This document shows positions 40,548 to 49,500 of a stretch of DNA of 50,889 nucleotides, in pieces. Both the position numbers and the translations under genes were made by a program. Position 1 is the first letter of the stretch, and every line of letters starts with the position of its first letter. The notes under the pieces are model-generated. The model searched no databases, was not told the origin of the DNA, and saw only the letters and a list, made by a program, of their open reading frames with translations. The stretch comes from a virus, in IMG/VR virus record IMGVR_UViG_3300006128_000017, positions 1 to 50,889 of that record; one strand, 5' to 3'.

Positions 40548-41376
40548 TGCAATTCCTATATGCTATAGAGCAGATAGTAAATATCAGAAATTTCTAATAA
40601 ACTCTATCCATTCTGTTCTTAAGTTCTATAAAGGTAAACGAAATATTATTTTTTATATTCTTACCAATGATAGTTTATTAGATCTTTCAGAGCTCGACAA
40701 CCTTAAATCTGTATATACCAATTTCACATATGAAGTAATGTTTATTACAAAGCAATTTTTAATGCAGAACGGCATTGATAATGAACTAGCGGCTCTATTG
40801 ACGAGGAGGTTTTATAAATTTAATATATATGATGATTTAAAGGTAGTAGGTGAAGGTCGAAAGAATAATCCTTTTGCAAGAAGTAAGCTTATAATTTCAT
40901 ACCCTATGCTTTTTTTGATGTTTACAAAACACAAGAAAATAATCCTCCTAGATACAGATACTATAATTGTTGATGATATAGATTCCCTCTTTAATGTCGA
41001 TGTATCGAATGTTGTTGTTGCAGCTTGTGACGATTGGGATGATACTGAAACACATACAGCCTTCAACCCATCTGTATCTGTATTCAACGTAAAAGAGTTT
41101 CAAAAAACAGTAACACCGTTTATTAAAGAAAAACTGACAACCTATTTAGCTGACAATGATGATGATATGCTGCCGTTTGCTGAACTTATACAGAGTGCAA
41201 TTTGTCTAGCTATACAAAACAGAGATCAACTAGATAGAAGCTGGAATGTACCTATTACTCATTTATATTTGTGCGACTCACCGAAAATATATCATTTTTC
41301 TGAATCATGGTCAGAGAATGAATTGGTTATTAACAAGTACAAGGAAATAGTTGACAAATATTTGCTAATGCCGTAA
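40531..41376 (+). CDS. Glycosyltransferase family 8-like protein
   Basis: 281 residues from the ATG at 40531 (MSLIDDAIPICYRADSKYQK); an in-frame ATG at 40489 lies inside the previous gene. The start resembles GT8 enzymes (IPICYRADSKY), and KKIILLDTDTIIVDDID holds the DxD motif (D141-x-D143) that binds metal and UDP-sugar. It would transfer glucose or galactose onto a lipid, protein or glycan acceptor. It completes the sugar cluster. Confidence 0.85.
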   Translation: MSLIDDAIPICYRADSKYQKFLINSIHSVLKFYKGKRNIIFYILTNDSLLDLSELDNLKSVYTNFTYEVMFITKQFLMQNGIDNELAALLTRRFYKFNIYDDLKVVGEGRKNNPFARSKLIISYPMLFLMFTKHKKIILLDTDTIIVDDIDSLFNVDVSNVVVAACDDWDDTETHTAFNPSVSVFNVKEFQKTVTPFIKEKLTTYLADNDDDMLPFAELIQSAICLAIQNRDQLDRSWNVPITHLYLCDSPKIYHFSESWSENELVINKYKEIVDKYLLMP

Positions 41377-41379
41377 GTA
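41372..41379 (+). promoter_or_regulatory. Late-type-like box (CGTAAGTA)
   Basis: A degenerate version of the late box, exactly 6 nt before the ATG at 41385. Weak by sequence, supported by the repeated spacing. Confidence 0.3.
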
Positions 41380-41384
41380 TTATT

Positions 41385-41630
41385 ATGATCAACGAAATTA
41401 TCGCAGAATTTTTTGATTTTAGTAAGCCATGTCCGGAAAGTGTACCGTTTTGTGAGCAACTGCGTAGTAAGTATAATGAAGAATTAAAAAAGCTCGGGAG
41501 CGGATGTAAGTCCTGTCAGACCAATAATATAAAGGTCAAATATATGAATCAGGTATGGGAGAGTCATATAAAAAGCACTATAGATAAAAACGTTGATGAG
41601 GAATTAAGGAGGCTAAACAGAAATGCTTAA
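41385..41630 (+). CDS. Small Cys-containing phage protein
   Basis: 81 residues with PFCEQLRSKY and SGCKSCQTNN, giving C-x2-C plus another Cys that may bind zinc. Its C-terminus overlaps the membrane protein that follows by 8 bases. Similar small proteins are common beside phage membrane proteins; function unknown. Confidence 0.65.
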   Translation: MINEIIAEFFDFSKPCPESVPFCEQLRSKYNEELKKLGSGCKSCQTNNIKVKYMNQVWESHIKSTIDKNVDEELRRLNRNA

Positions 41631-41958
41631 ATTATTAGCTGATTACATATTCTGCATTCTTTTTGTCTTTAATACTAGTGTTATTTGGTTCTTTAGCCCG
41701 TTAAGAACAACTCTCGGGCAGATCTTCTTTGATAAGAATATGTGTACTAACGAAGAATTTGAAATCCAATTACTTTTTTTAAATAAAACACTCGGCAAAT
41801 TACTAGCTTGTTGGATTTGTTTTACATTCTGGCTCTCTCTTTGCTGTGGCATTAGTCTTTTTCTTTTTAATTGTGAGACATTAATGTTCCCTCTGCTATG
41901 TTGCTCGACAATACCTGGTATTTGCTACATTCTTAAGAGCTTCGTTGACCGATCTTAA
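41623..41958 (+). CDS. Small membrane protein with CWIC motif
   Basis: 111 residues with three hydrophobic segments (about 8-26, 60-83 and 86-106). The second contains C63-W-I-C66 before FTFWLS, like the C-x-x-C-x-x-FW motif of DUF1360-type membrane proteins. The role is unknown. Its 3' end overlaps the convergent metallopeptidase-like gene by 26 bases. Confidence 0.7.
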   Translation: MLKLLADYIFCILFVFNTSVIWFFSPLRTTLGQIFFDKNMCTNEEFEIQLLFLNKTLGKLLACWICFTFWLSLCCGISLFLFNCETLMFPLLCCSTIPGICYILKSFVDRS

Positions 41959-42421
41959 CAAAAGTTTTGTAATATTTGGTAAATTTTGTTAAATATGCAC
42001 GCACAAACTGTCGTGCATCGATTTCTAGCTTATTTCTATAATAGTTATTTGTATTGTTAATGACATCGTCATCGTCGTAGCTGATCTCTCTCACACCAAT
42101 ATTATAGAACTGTGATTGCATCCAATGTCTGAATTCATGTAAAAAGTGATCGAAGATATCCTTCTGTTTTTTTGCTAAGCTGTCATATTTTCTATCGTAT
42201 GGCTCATCGCATAGAGAAATTTTATTAGTCTTAAAAGCATAATGACTAGCATCGCTATTCGGTACTACCCTAAGTGTTATATTCTTAGGTATAACCTTTA
42301 CAGTTGGATGTATTTCGGTAACAAGGAGTGAGAGAGCAGAGCTTAACGCACAGAGATCGATCTTATGCTCTTCAAGCCATGCTTTTGAACCATCGGTTGC
42401 TGAAATATTAAAAATATACAT
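41933..42421 (-). CDS. Putative zinc metallopeptidase-like protein (HEFRH)
   Basis: 162 residues. H95-E-F-R-H99 in FLHEFRHWMQ is an HExxH motif on a helix, and E133 in KLEIDARQF is placed as a third ligand. The size resembles small phage and plasmid SprT-like or other HExxH proteins, but no family is recognised. It is the second HExxH protein in this window and is unrelated in sequence to the one at 15591. Divergent from 42469. Confidence 0.65.
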   Translation of the reverse strand: MYIFNISATDGSKAWLEEHKIDLCALSSALSLLVTEIHPTVKVIPKNITLRVVPNSDASHYAFKTNKISLCDEPYDRKYDSLAKKQKDIFDHFLHEFRHWMQSQFYNIGVREISYDDDDVINNTNNYYRNKLEIDARQFVRAYLTKFTKYYKTFVKIGQRSS

Positions 42422-42430
42422 AGATTAGAG

Positions 42431-42459
42431 TTGATTAGTTTGAAACACGAGCGTATTAT
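42431..42459 (+). promoter_or_regulatory. Sigma70-like promoter TTGATT-N17-TATTAT
   Basis: TTGATT at 42431-42436 and TATTAT at 42454-42459, spacing 17. Predicted start near 42466, three bases before the ATG at 42469. Confidence 0.5.
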
Positions 42460-42468
42460 TACGGTGTT

Positions 42469-42678
42469 ATGTATATCGAACATTATAACGCCTACGTCGT
42501 AAATTGCACTACTAAAAAGGTGCGCAAGATTAATGTCAACGCCGATACGGCGCATGACGCACATAAAAAGGCTATGGTCAAAACCCATGCCATCAACGAG
42601 GAGATTACAAAAATCGTTGATAGTCAAGGTATGCCGGTGTATACCTTAAAGGATGGCTTTCTCGCGGAAGCCATATAA
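42469..42678 (+). CDS. Small hypothetical protein
   Basis: 69 residues (MYIEHYNAYVVNCTTKKVRK...), with a strand-rich first half and a helix DTAHDAHKKAMVKTH. No family recognised. It is the first gene of a plus-strand run of small genes behind a clear promoter. Confidence 0.6.
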   Translation: MYIEHYNAYVVNCTTKKVRKINVNADTAHDAHKKAMVKTHAINEEITKIVDSQGMPVYTLKDGFLAEAI

Positions 42679-42691
42679 AATATACTAAACA

Positions 42692-42868
42692 ATGAACAAC
42701 GAAGAAGAACTCTCTACTAATCTTACGCTTGGTGATCTCAAGGTACTTGCTACTCTCATCGATGCGTGCTCACAACGCGGTGTTTTCAAAGCAGCAGAAC
42801 TAACAGCTGTTGGTTTGATTTACGATAAGCTTATAAAGGTATTACAAAGCTCAGAAGAAAAGAAATAA
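42692..42868 (+). CDS. Small conserved phage protein (LTLGDLKVL)
   Basis: 58 residues. The pattern LTLGDLKVLATLIDACSQRG and ELTAVGLIYDKLIKVL is characteristic of a short helical protein I recognise from many phages. Function unknown. Confidence 0.75.
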   Translation: MNNEEELSTNLTLGDLKVLATLIDACSQRGVFKAAELTAVGLIYDKLIKVLQSSEEKK

Positions 42869-42874
42869 ACATTT

Positions 42875-43114
42875 ATGCACAATATTAGTCTTACTAAGAC
42901 TTATACCACTGGTAGTGGTTCAGTACACGTACAGGTGAGTATCGATAATAAAGACGTCGGTATTCTCTACCTCTCACTTCAAGAAGCAGGTACACTCGTT
43001 GATACCTTAAAGAAAGGTACTGCGGAATCTGGTACAACTCTTACATATAACATTTTTGAAGATGAATTTGTTGATGATGAAGATCTTTACTATGATGAAG
43101 ATGGGGTGAGTTAA
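42875..43114 (+). CDS. Small acidic hypothetical protein
   Basis: 79 residues. The N-terminal beta region (SVHVQVSIDNKDVGILYLSL) is followed by a helix and an acidic tail (FEDEFVDDEDLYYDEDG). It is one base from the nuclease that follows, so an inhibitor or partner of that enzyme is conceivable (inference). Confidence 0.65.
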   Translation: MHNISLTKTYTTGSGSVHVQVSIDNKDVGILYLSLQEAGTLVDTLKKGTAESGTTLTYNIFEDEFVDDEDLYYDEDGVS

Positions 43115-43115
43115 T

Positions 43116-43805
43116 ATGATCATCTTTGATCCAGTAAGACATCAGTATAAAAATCAGTTTACTGGTGAGGAGTATATATCTGCTACTACCCTTCTTGGTA
43201 AATACAAGAAGCCGTTTGATTCAGCTACTGCGGCTGAACGCGTAGCAAAAAGAGAGGGTAAAACCGTTGAGCAGGTTCTCGGTGAGTGGAAGAAACTCAA
43301 TACAGATAGTCAAATATATGGCACTCAGATACATAAAGCTATAGAAGACTTCAATAATACCGGTGTTCTACCTGATGAACATACTGATATTGTTCAGTCA
43401 TACATAGAGCTCGGTATTATTAATAGAGATAAGGACGAGCTGTTAAATGAACAGCGGCTTTGGCTTCATCAATGCAAGATCGCAGGTACCGCTGATATCA
43501 TCAGACATGAGGAAAGAGGAGGGTTTAGTGTATTTGACATTAAAACAAATAAGAAGTTCAATTACTTTAGCGCGTATAATGAGCAAATGCTGTACCCGCT
43601 CAATCATCTCTCAGTTTGTGAATATTCTACATACAGCTTACAACTTTCATTGTATGCATATATGTATCAAACACTAACCGGTAGACGTCTTAATCAGTTA
43701 GGTGTTCTCTATTACGACAGAGAACTTAAGAAGTTCAAGTATATACCAGCTATTTACATGAAAACCGACGTTGTAGCAATGCTCGAACACTATGCAAAGG
43801 GTTAA
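43116..43805 (+). CDS. PD-(D/E)XK exonuclease, Cas4/RecB-like
   Basis: 229 residues. E77 in GTQIHKAIED, D127 in AGTADIIR and D141-x-K143 in VFDIKTNKKF form the metal site, and the downstream QLSLYAYM supplies the Q-x3-Y motif of RecB/Cas4-type nucleases. Such phage enzymes process DNA ends in recombination and replication. No Fe-S cysteines typical of Cas4 are seen. Its end overlaps dCMP deaminase by 14 bases. Confidence 0.85.
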   Translation: MIIFDPVRHQYKNQFTGEEYISATTLLGKYKKPFDSATAAERVAKREGKTVEQVLGEWKKLNTDSQIYGTQIHKAIEDFNNTGVLPDEHTDIVQSYIELGIINRDKDELLNEQRLWLHQCKIAGTADIIRHEERGGFSVFDIKTNKKFNYFSAYNEQMLYPLNHLSVCEYSTYSLQLSLYAYMYQTLTGRRLNQLGVLYYDRELKKFKYIPAIYMKTDVVAMLEHYAKG

Positions 43806-44238
43806 TTGGGATGAGCATGCATTAATTCTTGCATTCGCTGCTACACTTCGTAGCGAAGATCCGTATAAAAAGGTCGGAGCATGTGCTTTAGGTCATGATA
43901 ATAGGGTATTAGGCGTTGCATATAATGGGCTAGCACCAGGTAAATCTGTAGATAGTGAGTTTTGGTCTGATAGAGATAAAAGAAGACCTTATATGATACA
44001 TGCTGAAACCAATCTTCTTGCAAGATTCGGTATCGGCGATGCAAAAACCATCGCCGTAACACTGCAACCTTGCTCTTCCTGTGCGCAGCAAATTGTCGCT
44101 TACAATATAAAGAGAGTTGTCTTTAGTGAAGACTATTCAACCGATACTGCAGGACTCGATATATTAAAATTTTATGGTGTTGAGGTAGTGCAAATACCAA
44201 AACCGCAGCTAATTAATCTTATAAATGAAATTCGTTGA
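43792..44238 (+). CDS. dCMP deaminase
   Basis: 148 residues. H70-A-E72 (zinc ligand and proton donor) and P-C94-S-S-C97 bind the catalytic zinc as in cytidine/deoxycytidylate deaminases. The enzyme converts dCMP to dUMP for dTMP synthesis and fits with NrdA/NrdB. T4 dCMP deaminase is longer (about 190) with an extra zinc site; this version is compact. Overlaps both neighbours by 14 bases. Confidence 0.92.
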   Translation: MQRVNWDEHALILAFAATLRSEDPYKKVGACALGHDNRVLGVAYNGLAPGKSVDSEFWSDRDKRRPYMIHAETNLLARFGIGDAKTIAVTLQPCSSCAQQIVAYNIKRVVFSEDYSTDTAGLDILKFYGVEVVQIPKPQLINLINEIR

Positions 44239-44704
44239 TATAATCGTCGCTAATAGCCAGATTAAAGAGGCTAAACTGTATGGACCGTCAAAAAAAGCGA
44301 GTGAAAAGCCGGAGACAGGCATTGTAATACAAAATGCAGCTGCATTTCATGTAATTAAAGATTGTGCTACATTAGCTAATCAATACCTCCCGCACTTTAT
44401 TTTCGGTCATTATGCTAATCCCTTTGAAGTTCTTAAGTCAAAGTTTACTAAAGCAGATATATCTGAGTTTATTAATGGCGCTAACTCTGATATTGTGTTA
44501 AATCAGCTACTTGTTCTTATTTTAGAAAAAGCACGTAAGGTAATTAACACTAATAATACCACTCAACCTAGTGTAACACCTGCGATAAACGTCAATGCTA
44601 ATGATCCTTACGGAGAATATGAGATATATAGTGAGCAACCACAAGTTAGCACACAGTTAGATACATATACCATTTTGTGCACTGTATTTAACGCATTAGA
44701 ATAA
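44225..44704 (+). CDS. Hypothetical protein
   Basis: 159 residues. A helical first half (AAAFHVIKDCATLANQYLPH, ISEFINGANSDIVLNQLLVL) and a low-complexity Asn/Thr/Pro-rich C-terminus (TNNTTQPSVTPAINVNAN). No family recognised. The ATG lies inside the dCMP deaminase end, which suggests translational coupling. Confidence 0.6.
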   Translation: MKFVDIIVANSQIKEAKLYGPSKKASEKPETGIVIQNAAAFHVIKDCATLANQYLPHFIFGHYANPFEVLKSKFTKADISEFINGANSDIVLNQLLVLILEKARKVINTNNTTQPSVTPAINVNANDPYGEYEIYSEQPQVSTQLDTYTILCTVFNALE

Positions 44705-44707
44705 GTA
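44700..44707 (+). promoter_or_regulatory. Late-type-like box (AATAAGTA)
   Basis: Degenerate box ending 8 nt before the ATG at 44715. Confidence 0.3.
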
Positions 44708-44714
44708 TTTAGAC

Positions 44715-45065
44715 ATGCAATTAATCACACCATTTCTTAAAATTCAAAACCAACTGCGTGTGTTTCATTGGCAGTCTGATACTTACGCACAACATAAAGC
44801 GTTCGGCAAGGCCTATGAACAGCTAGATGAGTTAGTTGATGAATTTGTTGAAGTGTTCTTCGGTAAGCACGGTAAGTCACGTACTAAAGCAGTTTATCAG
44901 ATAGAGATTGGTAACCTTGAAGGTAATTATATGGATGTTATTGATTCATATATTGAGTTCCTCATCAATATTAATGACCTTCTCGATGATACTGATCTCT
45001 TAAACATAAGAGATGAGATGTTGGCTGTATTAAATCGACTAAAATATTTACTTTCTTTAAAATAA
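44715..45065 (+). CDS. DUF5856-like helical protein
   Basis: 116 residues. LRVFHWQSDTYAQHKAFGKAYEQLDELVDEF, given here as LRVFHWQSDTYAQHK then YEQLDELVDEFVEVFFGKHG, is typical of DUF5856, a small helical-bundle phage family related in pattern to Dps/ferritin-like proteins. The two His residues near the start recall metal ligands, but a ferritin role is unproven. Confidence 0.75.
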   Translation: MQLITPFLKIQNQLRVFHWQSDTYAQHKAFGKAYEQLDELVDEFVEVFFGKHGKSRTKAVYQIEIGNLEGNYMDVIDSYIEFLININDLLDDTDLLNIRDEMLAVLNRLKYLLSLK

Positions 45066-45072
45066 GTCGAAA

Positions 45073-45099
45073 AAATAATTAGCGGTAGACTAATTATTT
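45073..45099 (+). terminator. 10-bp hairpin before a small gene
   Basis: AAATAATTAG at 45073-45082 pairs with 45090-45099 around a 7-nt loop. No strong U-run follows, so it may be a weak terminator or a stem in front of the gene at 45106. Confidence 0.35.
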
Positions 45100-45105
45100 A
45101 AACAT

Positions 45106-45279
45106 ATGGTTAGCTTCATACGAAATATCTCTAAGCTCTTCGGGTATAAGTCATCAAAGAGCAAAAAAATTGAAGCACCTTACATTATCATGAATGATAA
45201 TACCCCGGTTCTTAAAACACGGGCTCAGCTTATAGAGGAAGGTAAAGGAGCTTATTTACCTAAACGGATTAAACGATAA
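45106..45279 (+). CDS. Small basic protein (57 aa)
   Basis: Begins MVSFIRNISKLFGYKSSKSK, a possible amphipathic membrane-binding helix followed by lysines. It is convergent with radical SAM copy 2 and their 3' ends overlap by 24 bases. No family recognised; a substrate relationship to the radical SAM protein is only a guess from position. Confidence 0.6.
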   Translation: MVSFIRNISKLFGYKSSKSKKIEAPYIIMNDNTPVLKTRAQLIEEGKGAYLPKRIKR

Positions 45280-46506
45280 TAATCTGATAATAGAATTGCT
45301 TAATCCTCTATGGATCTTAGCTAATACAGTTGAATCTTCAGCGTTCTTCTCCTCAAAATTCATAAGAGCATCAATTAAACTCTGAACCCGTACACCATAC
45401 TCAGGTATAGTATGTAACTTTTGTGCCTTAAGTGTATTACAAATACGTATTCTCTCTTTTTTCGGTAAAGTAAACAAGCTGACTTCTGGTAGTTTATCTT
45501 TTAAATTTACATTTATAGTTGTCTTTGAAATATTGTCGTATTTTATCCAATCACCATTTGCATGAATCCCTTTTATTCTTCCACCGAGCGGGTCATGTAC
45601 GTTGTTAAATGTTAATCTTAAGTTATTAGTTTGGCAGTACCGTATAATATCTTGTATTTCATGCCAGTTTTGAATCATGGGATTGAAAGTAATGACGCTC
45701 AGCGCACCTAGTTCTTTATATTTTGCAAGATTATCTAGTACTTTACTTAAAGTGCCATTTTTACGTATGAAACTATATGTTTCGGGATTTAAAGAATCTA
45801 AAGAACATACTAATTTAATATTTTTATGCCGTTGTATAAGGTTCTTTATCCTTTCGTTGTATATCGATCCGTTTGTGGTAATACCGACGAGGATATTAGG
45901 ATTGAGTTCTATTACTTTCTCCCAAATCTCGTAATATAAAGGAACTGCAAACGGTTCACCGCCGAGAAAATTCATTTTATATAGATGAGGTATAAATTGT
46001 TCCAGCTGCTTAACGAAGTTTTTGTCGTATACAAACGGAATAGCGGGTAATTTCTCTCTATTAGCTCTTATCTGCGAAGACCAATGCCCGCCGCACATAA
46101 TACATTCGTAATTACAAACATTAGTTATCTCAAATTCCATTACTTTCGGAAACCACGTATCGCCTTTGTAAGGACTGTGTAGAGCGTTTTTCTGTCTATG
46201 CTCTTCGTCGAATTTTGCTAATATTGTGTTGTTATAATCTCCAGAGGCAAGATGTTTATAACAGACATTACATCCATTGCTAAAATCCAAATTATTGAGT
46301 TGTTGCTTTAATTTAACAAGCTCAGGTGATTTGAGCGCATCCATAATTGTGTTTTTTGGATACGTTCCAAGAATAACTTTCCTGTTAGCACAGCATACAG
46401 TCATATTACCGAGAATATCGAAATTTATCGACATACCAGGTGCATAGCATGTGTGTTCCTTCTTTGTTAAAATATTAACAATATGCTCCGGTAATTGACT
46501 GCTCAT
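45256..46506 (-). CDS. Radical SAM protein with N-terminal twitch/SPASM-type Cys region (copy 2)
   Basis: 416 residues. The radical SAM motif C-x3-C-x2-C is in NVCNYECIMCGGHW, followed by FLGGEPF and ITTNGS. The N-terminal half has NMTVCCANRK and NGCNVCYK, like copy 1 at 11337-12668; the two proteins align along most of their length and are clear paralogues. Substrate unknown. It shares the minus strand with two virion genes just upstream, which hints at action on virion proteins, though this is inference. Confidence 0.85.
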   Translation of the reverse strand: MSSQLPEHIVNILTKKEHTCYAPGMSINFDILGNMTVCCANRKVILGTYPKNTIMDALKSPELVKLKQQLNNLDFSNGCNVCYKHLASGDYNNTILAKFDEEHRQKNALHSPYKGDTWFPKVMEFEITNVCNYECIMCGGHWSSQIRANREKLPAIPFVYDKNFVKQLEQFIPHLYKMNFLGGEPFAVPLYYEIWEKVIELNPNILVGITTNGSIYNERIKNLIQRHKNIKLVCSLDSLNPETYSFIRKNGTLSKVLDNLAKYKELGALSVITFNPMIQNWHEIQDIIRYCQTNNLRLTFNNVHDPLGGRIKGIHANGDWIKYDNISKTTINVNLKDKLPEVSLFTLPKKERIRICNTLKAQKLHTIPEYGVRVQSLIDALMNFEEKNAEDSTVLAKIHRGLSNSIIRLLSFNPFR

Positions 46507-46512
46507 TAACCT

Positions 46513-46520
46513 TATTTAAC
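46513..46520 (-). promoter_or_regulatory. Late-type promoter box (GTTAAATA) for radical SAM copy 2
   Basis: Ends 7 nt before the ATG at 46506. The AGGTTA in between could double as a weak ribosome-binding site. Confidence 0.4.
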
Positions 46521-46533
46521 TCGTGTTTTTCGG

Positions 46534-49500
46534 TTAAGCAACTGTTCCGAACGTAAACGAATTATCAACAACACTGCCAACAGATGTATTTAAGATAGGA
46601 TATGTCTGTAGATATTTGCTTGTACCAGGGTTAGCAAAATTAATATCATATACGTCAGAGCCTAGTTTATACATTGTATGTGAGACATCGGTATAGATAT
46701 TGTCTATATATTGGAACTGTGAATTAAAGACATAAAATGCATTTGATGCATCTTTACCGAGATATGTAATAGTATAGCGATTTGTTTCATCGTTATACGT
46801 CATAATCGGTTTATCGATTTTAATAATATTCAATTCAATATCCTTACCAGAAAGTGAGTACTGACTCAAATAATTATATGTTAAAGTCTCATCACGGACA
46901 GTCGGGTAAATTTGCTTAATGCTTAAAGCGTTAAGATTAAATGCATAGATTTTTGGGTAAATTATCTTATAGTTAGAAGCACTTAACTCATTGAACACGT
47001 TCATCTGGCAGAACAATAATTCCTTTTCACGCTCATTAAACCATACTGTTGAAATTTGCTGTAAATCATTATTACTATCCTTATAGATATAATTTGTACC
47101 AGGGCCACCTTCATATATTGTATTGGTATTATAATCAAACGTAAGTTTTTCTAATACAAGATAATTTGGTGTCTCTAGCTGTAAAACATCGTAGTATAAA
47201 TCAAAATTAATAATGCTGTTATTAAGTTCTTCTTGAATGTCTTGTGGATATTTTAAGAAGATTGCACTAAGTGCTGTTGAAACAGGTACAATAACAGTGC
47301 TATTAGAGTTACGGTAATACAGATCACCTAGAACGGTATTCTTAGAATCGTAAAGACTTGCAGTTGTGTTTAATTCTGATTGCGTTTCATTTACCAGTGT
47401 TGTGAAGCCAGGTAATCTTATGTCGAAGAAATTCGATTTTTCAGCATAAACAGTTGTTGAGAAGCTTTGCGCTGCACATGGATCAACGCCATTAACAGTA
47501 AATCTAAAACCATCGACAACATAATATGATGATGTAGGTATGGTATATAGGAAGTTACCGGGATACGGGAATGTCGCTCTATAATCTGCAAGTCTTTGTG
47601 GTGTACCGGCAGTAAAGAACGCTGAGACTGCTATATATTCAGATATAGGTGAATTAGGTATAGCAGAAACGGGAATAGTTGTAAGTGTTGTAAAGATTGT
47701 ATTGTTAACAATATACGGATGCCCTTGACCGGCATCAAACAACTCCATATAATAAAGTTTAGAGTTAAGTGGATCGTAATTAGTAGAATCGGTTAATGGT
47801 GTGGCAGGATACGGTTCACCTCCCGGTAACATGAACCCTACACCGTCGACAATTGAACAAACATATCCAACAGTAGAATAATCAGAGCAAAATATCTCCG
47901 GCTGGAAAGTATAAGAGTATATAGGCGATGTTGAACCTGTTAATCTAAATGATGCGGTTTCATTAGAGATGATCTTACCTTCGTTATTGTAGATAGGTAA
48001 GTTTGTATCCTCATAAGTAACGGTTTTTAAAATAACACCAGACCAGTTAAGTGCTTTATTCTCCTGAGTAAAATCAAAATTATAACCAGATATCGGATCT
48101 TTAAACGTATAATTGTCGAGCGCTAAGCATGTAACAATATTATCAGACTGTGTGGCATTATAATTAAATGTGTTTGCCTTATTAGGAGATATTTGCTTGT
48201 ACAGACCAAACTCGTTACCGTAAATGTCGTTTTTATATTGTACGAGAGTCTTATTAAGAGATAGAAGATTTTTTGTTCTTAAATCAATTGGAAATATATT
48301 CGACGGAATGACAGGGTATATATCACTATTAGACCATATTGTCTTTTGATCGCCGGCAAAGAAATCCTGTGCATCGGTATATTTTGATAGACCGAAATCT
48401 TGTGTATCTAATGTCTGCTCTCTTGATTGATAAGCTCTAAAGGTCTGATAGTATGGATCTGTTGTTGAATCACCAAAACGATAACTATTAGAGAAATCTA
48501 CCGTGTCTCTTGTATTATCCTCAATAAAATCAAAAGGCGTCTTAAAGGATGTCTTGGTATTACTTGAAATATTTCCGTACTTGCTAGGATCAGGAAAGAA
48601 GTATAAAGTATTTGGTTCAAGCTTAGTATAATCTATTTCTGGCTTAAATTTAAAATTCGTAAAGGTACTAATACCTAGTTTATCTGGTTTAAAAAATAAA
48701 CCGAGTTCTTTTTCAGATAAAAGATACTCTGTTGACGGTACACCTATGACAGTTGGAAAGCGTTTGTTTAGATAATTAGCAAAATCATTATCTGCTTTAC
48801 ATAAAATACCAGATGTATAACTTGTTGTTGTGCTACCAACCTTAACGTAATAGATATCAGCACCGATATACTTCTTAATTAAGTCTGCTTGTAAATAGAG
48901 ATTTAAATCTGTATATGCGGTACTAGAAATAAGTGTTTGAAAGTCGCTGTCTTTTAAATAGTTTAAATTAGTGCTATTAATGAGCGGATCAACGTACAGA
49001 TTTGAACCGAGTTCAATTAGGTAAAACGGATAGGATGCAATAGCACGTAGAATCGAGAATGAAATGTTTTTAAATAAATCCGGATCTATGCTGTATTGGT
49101 TTAGTGTAAAATACTGTGCTCTTAAATCATTAAAAGAATTATAAGCAGATGCTGATTTAACAGAACTTACATCATAATAATCTGCATAATTGTCATATAA
49201 ATCTTCTGTTTCAAATGTAAGATTATTCTTAATACCAGATACAGACACAACATAGTTTTGCTGCGTAGGTGTAACGTCACCTGTCTGCAATGTATTAATG
49301 AATAAATTATAAAGTGTACGTTCAGTACCGAAATTAGATCCTTTTAAATTATATTGTACTGTAGCTGTTTCAGCTCTGTCACGTAATGTACTATAATAAA
49401 GACATATTTCTTTTATTTTTTGAGTAAAGAATGGTACAGATAGCGCTAAATCACCGGGATCTGATAAATCAAGATTCTTTAAATAACGCTGCTCGTCAAT

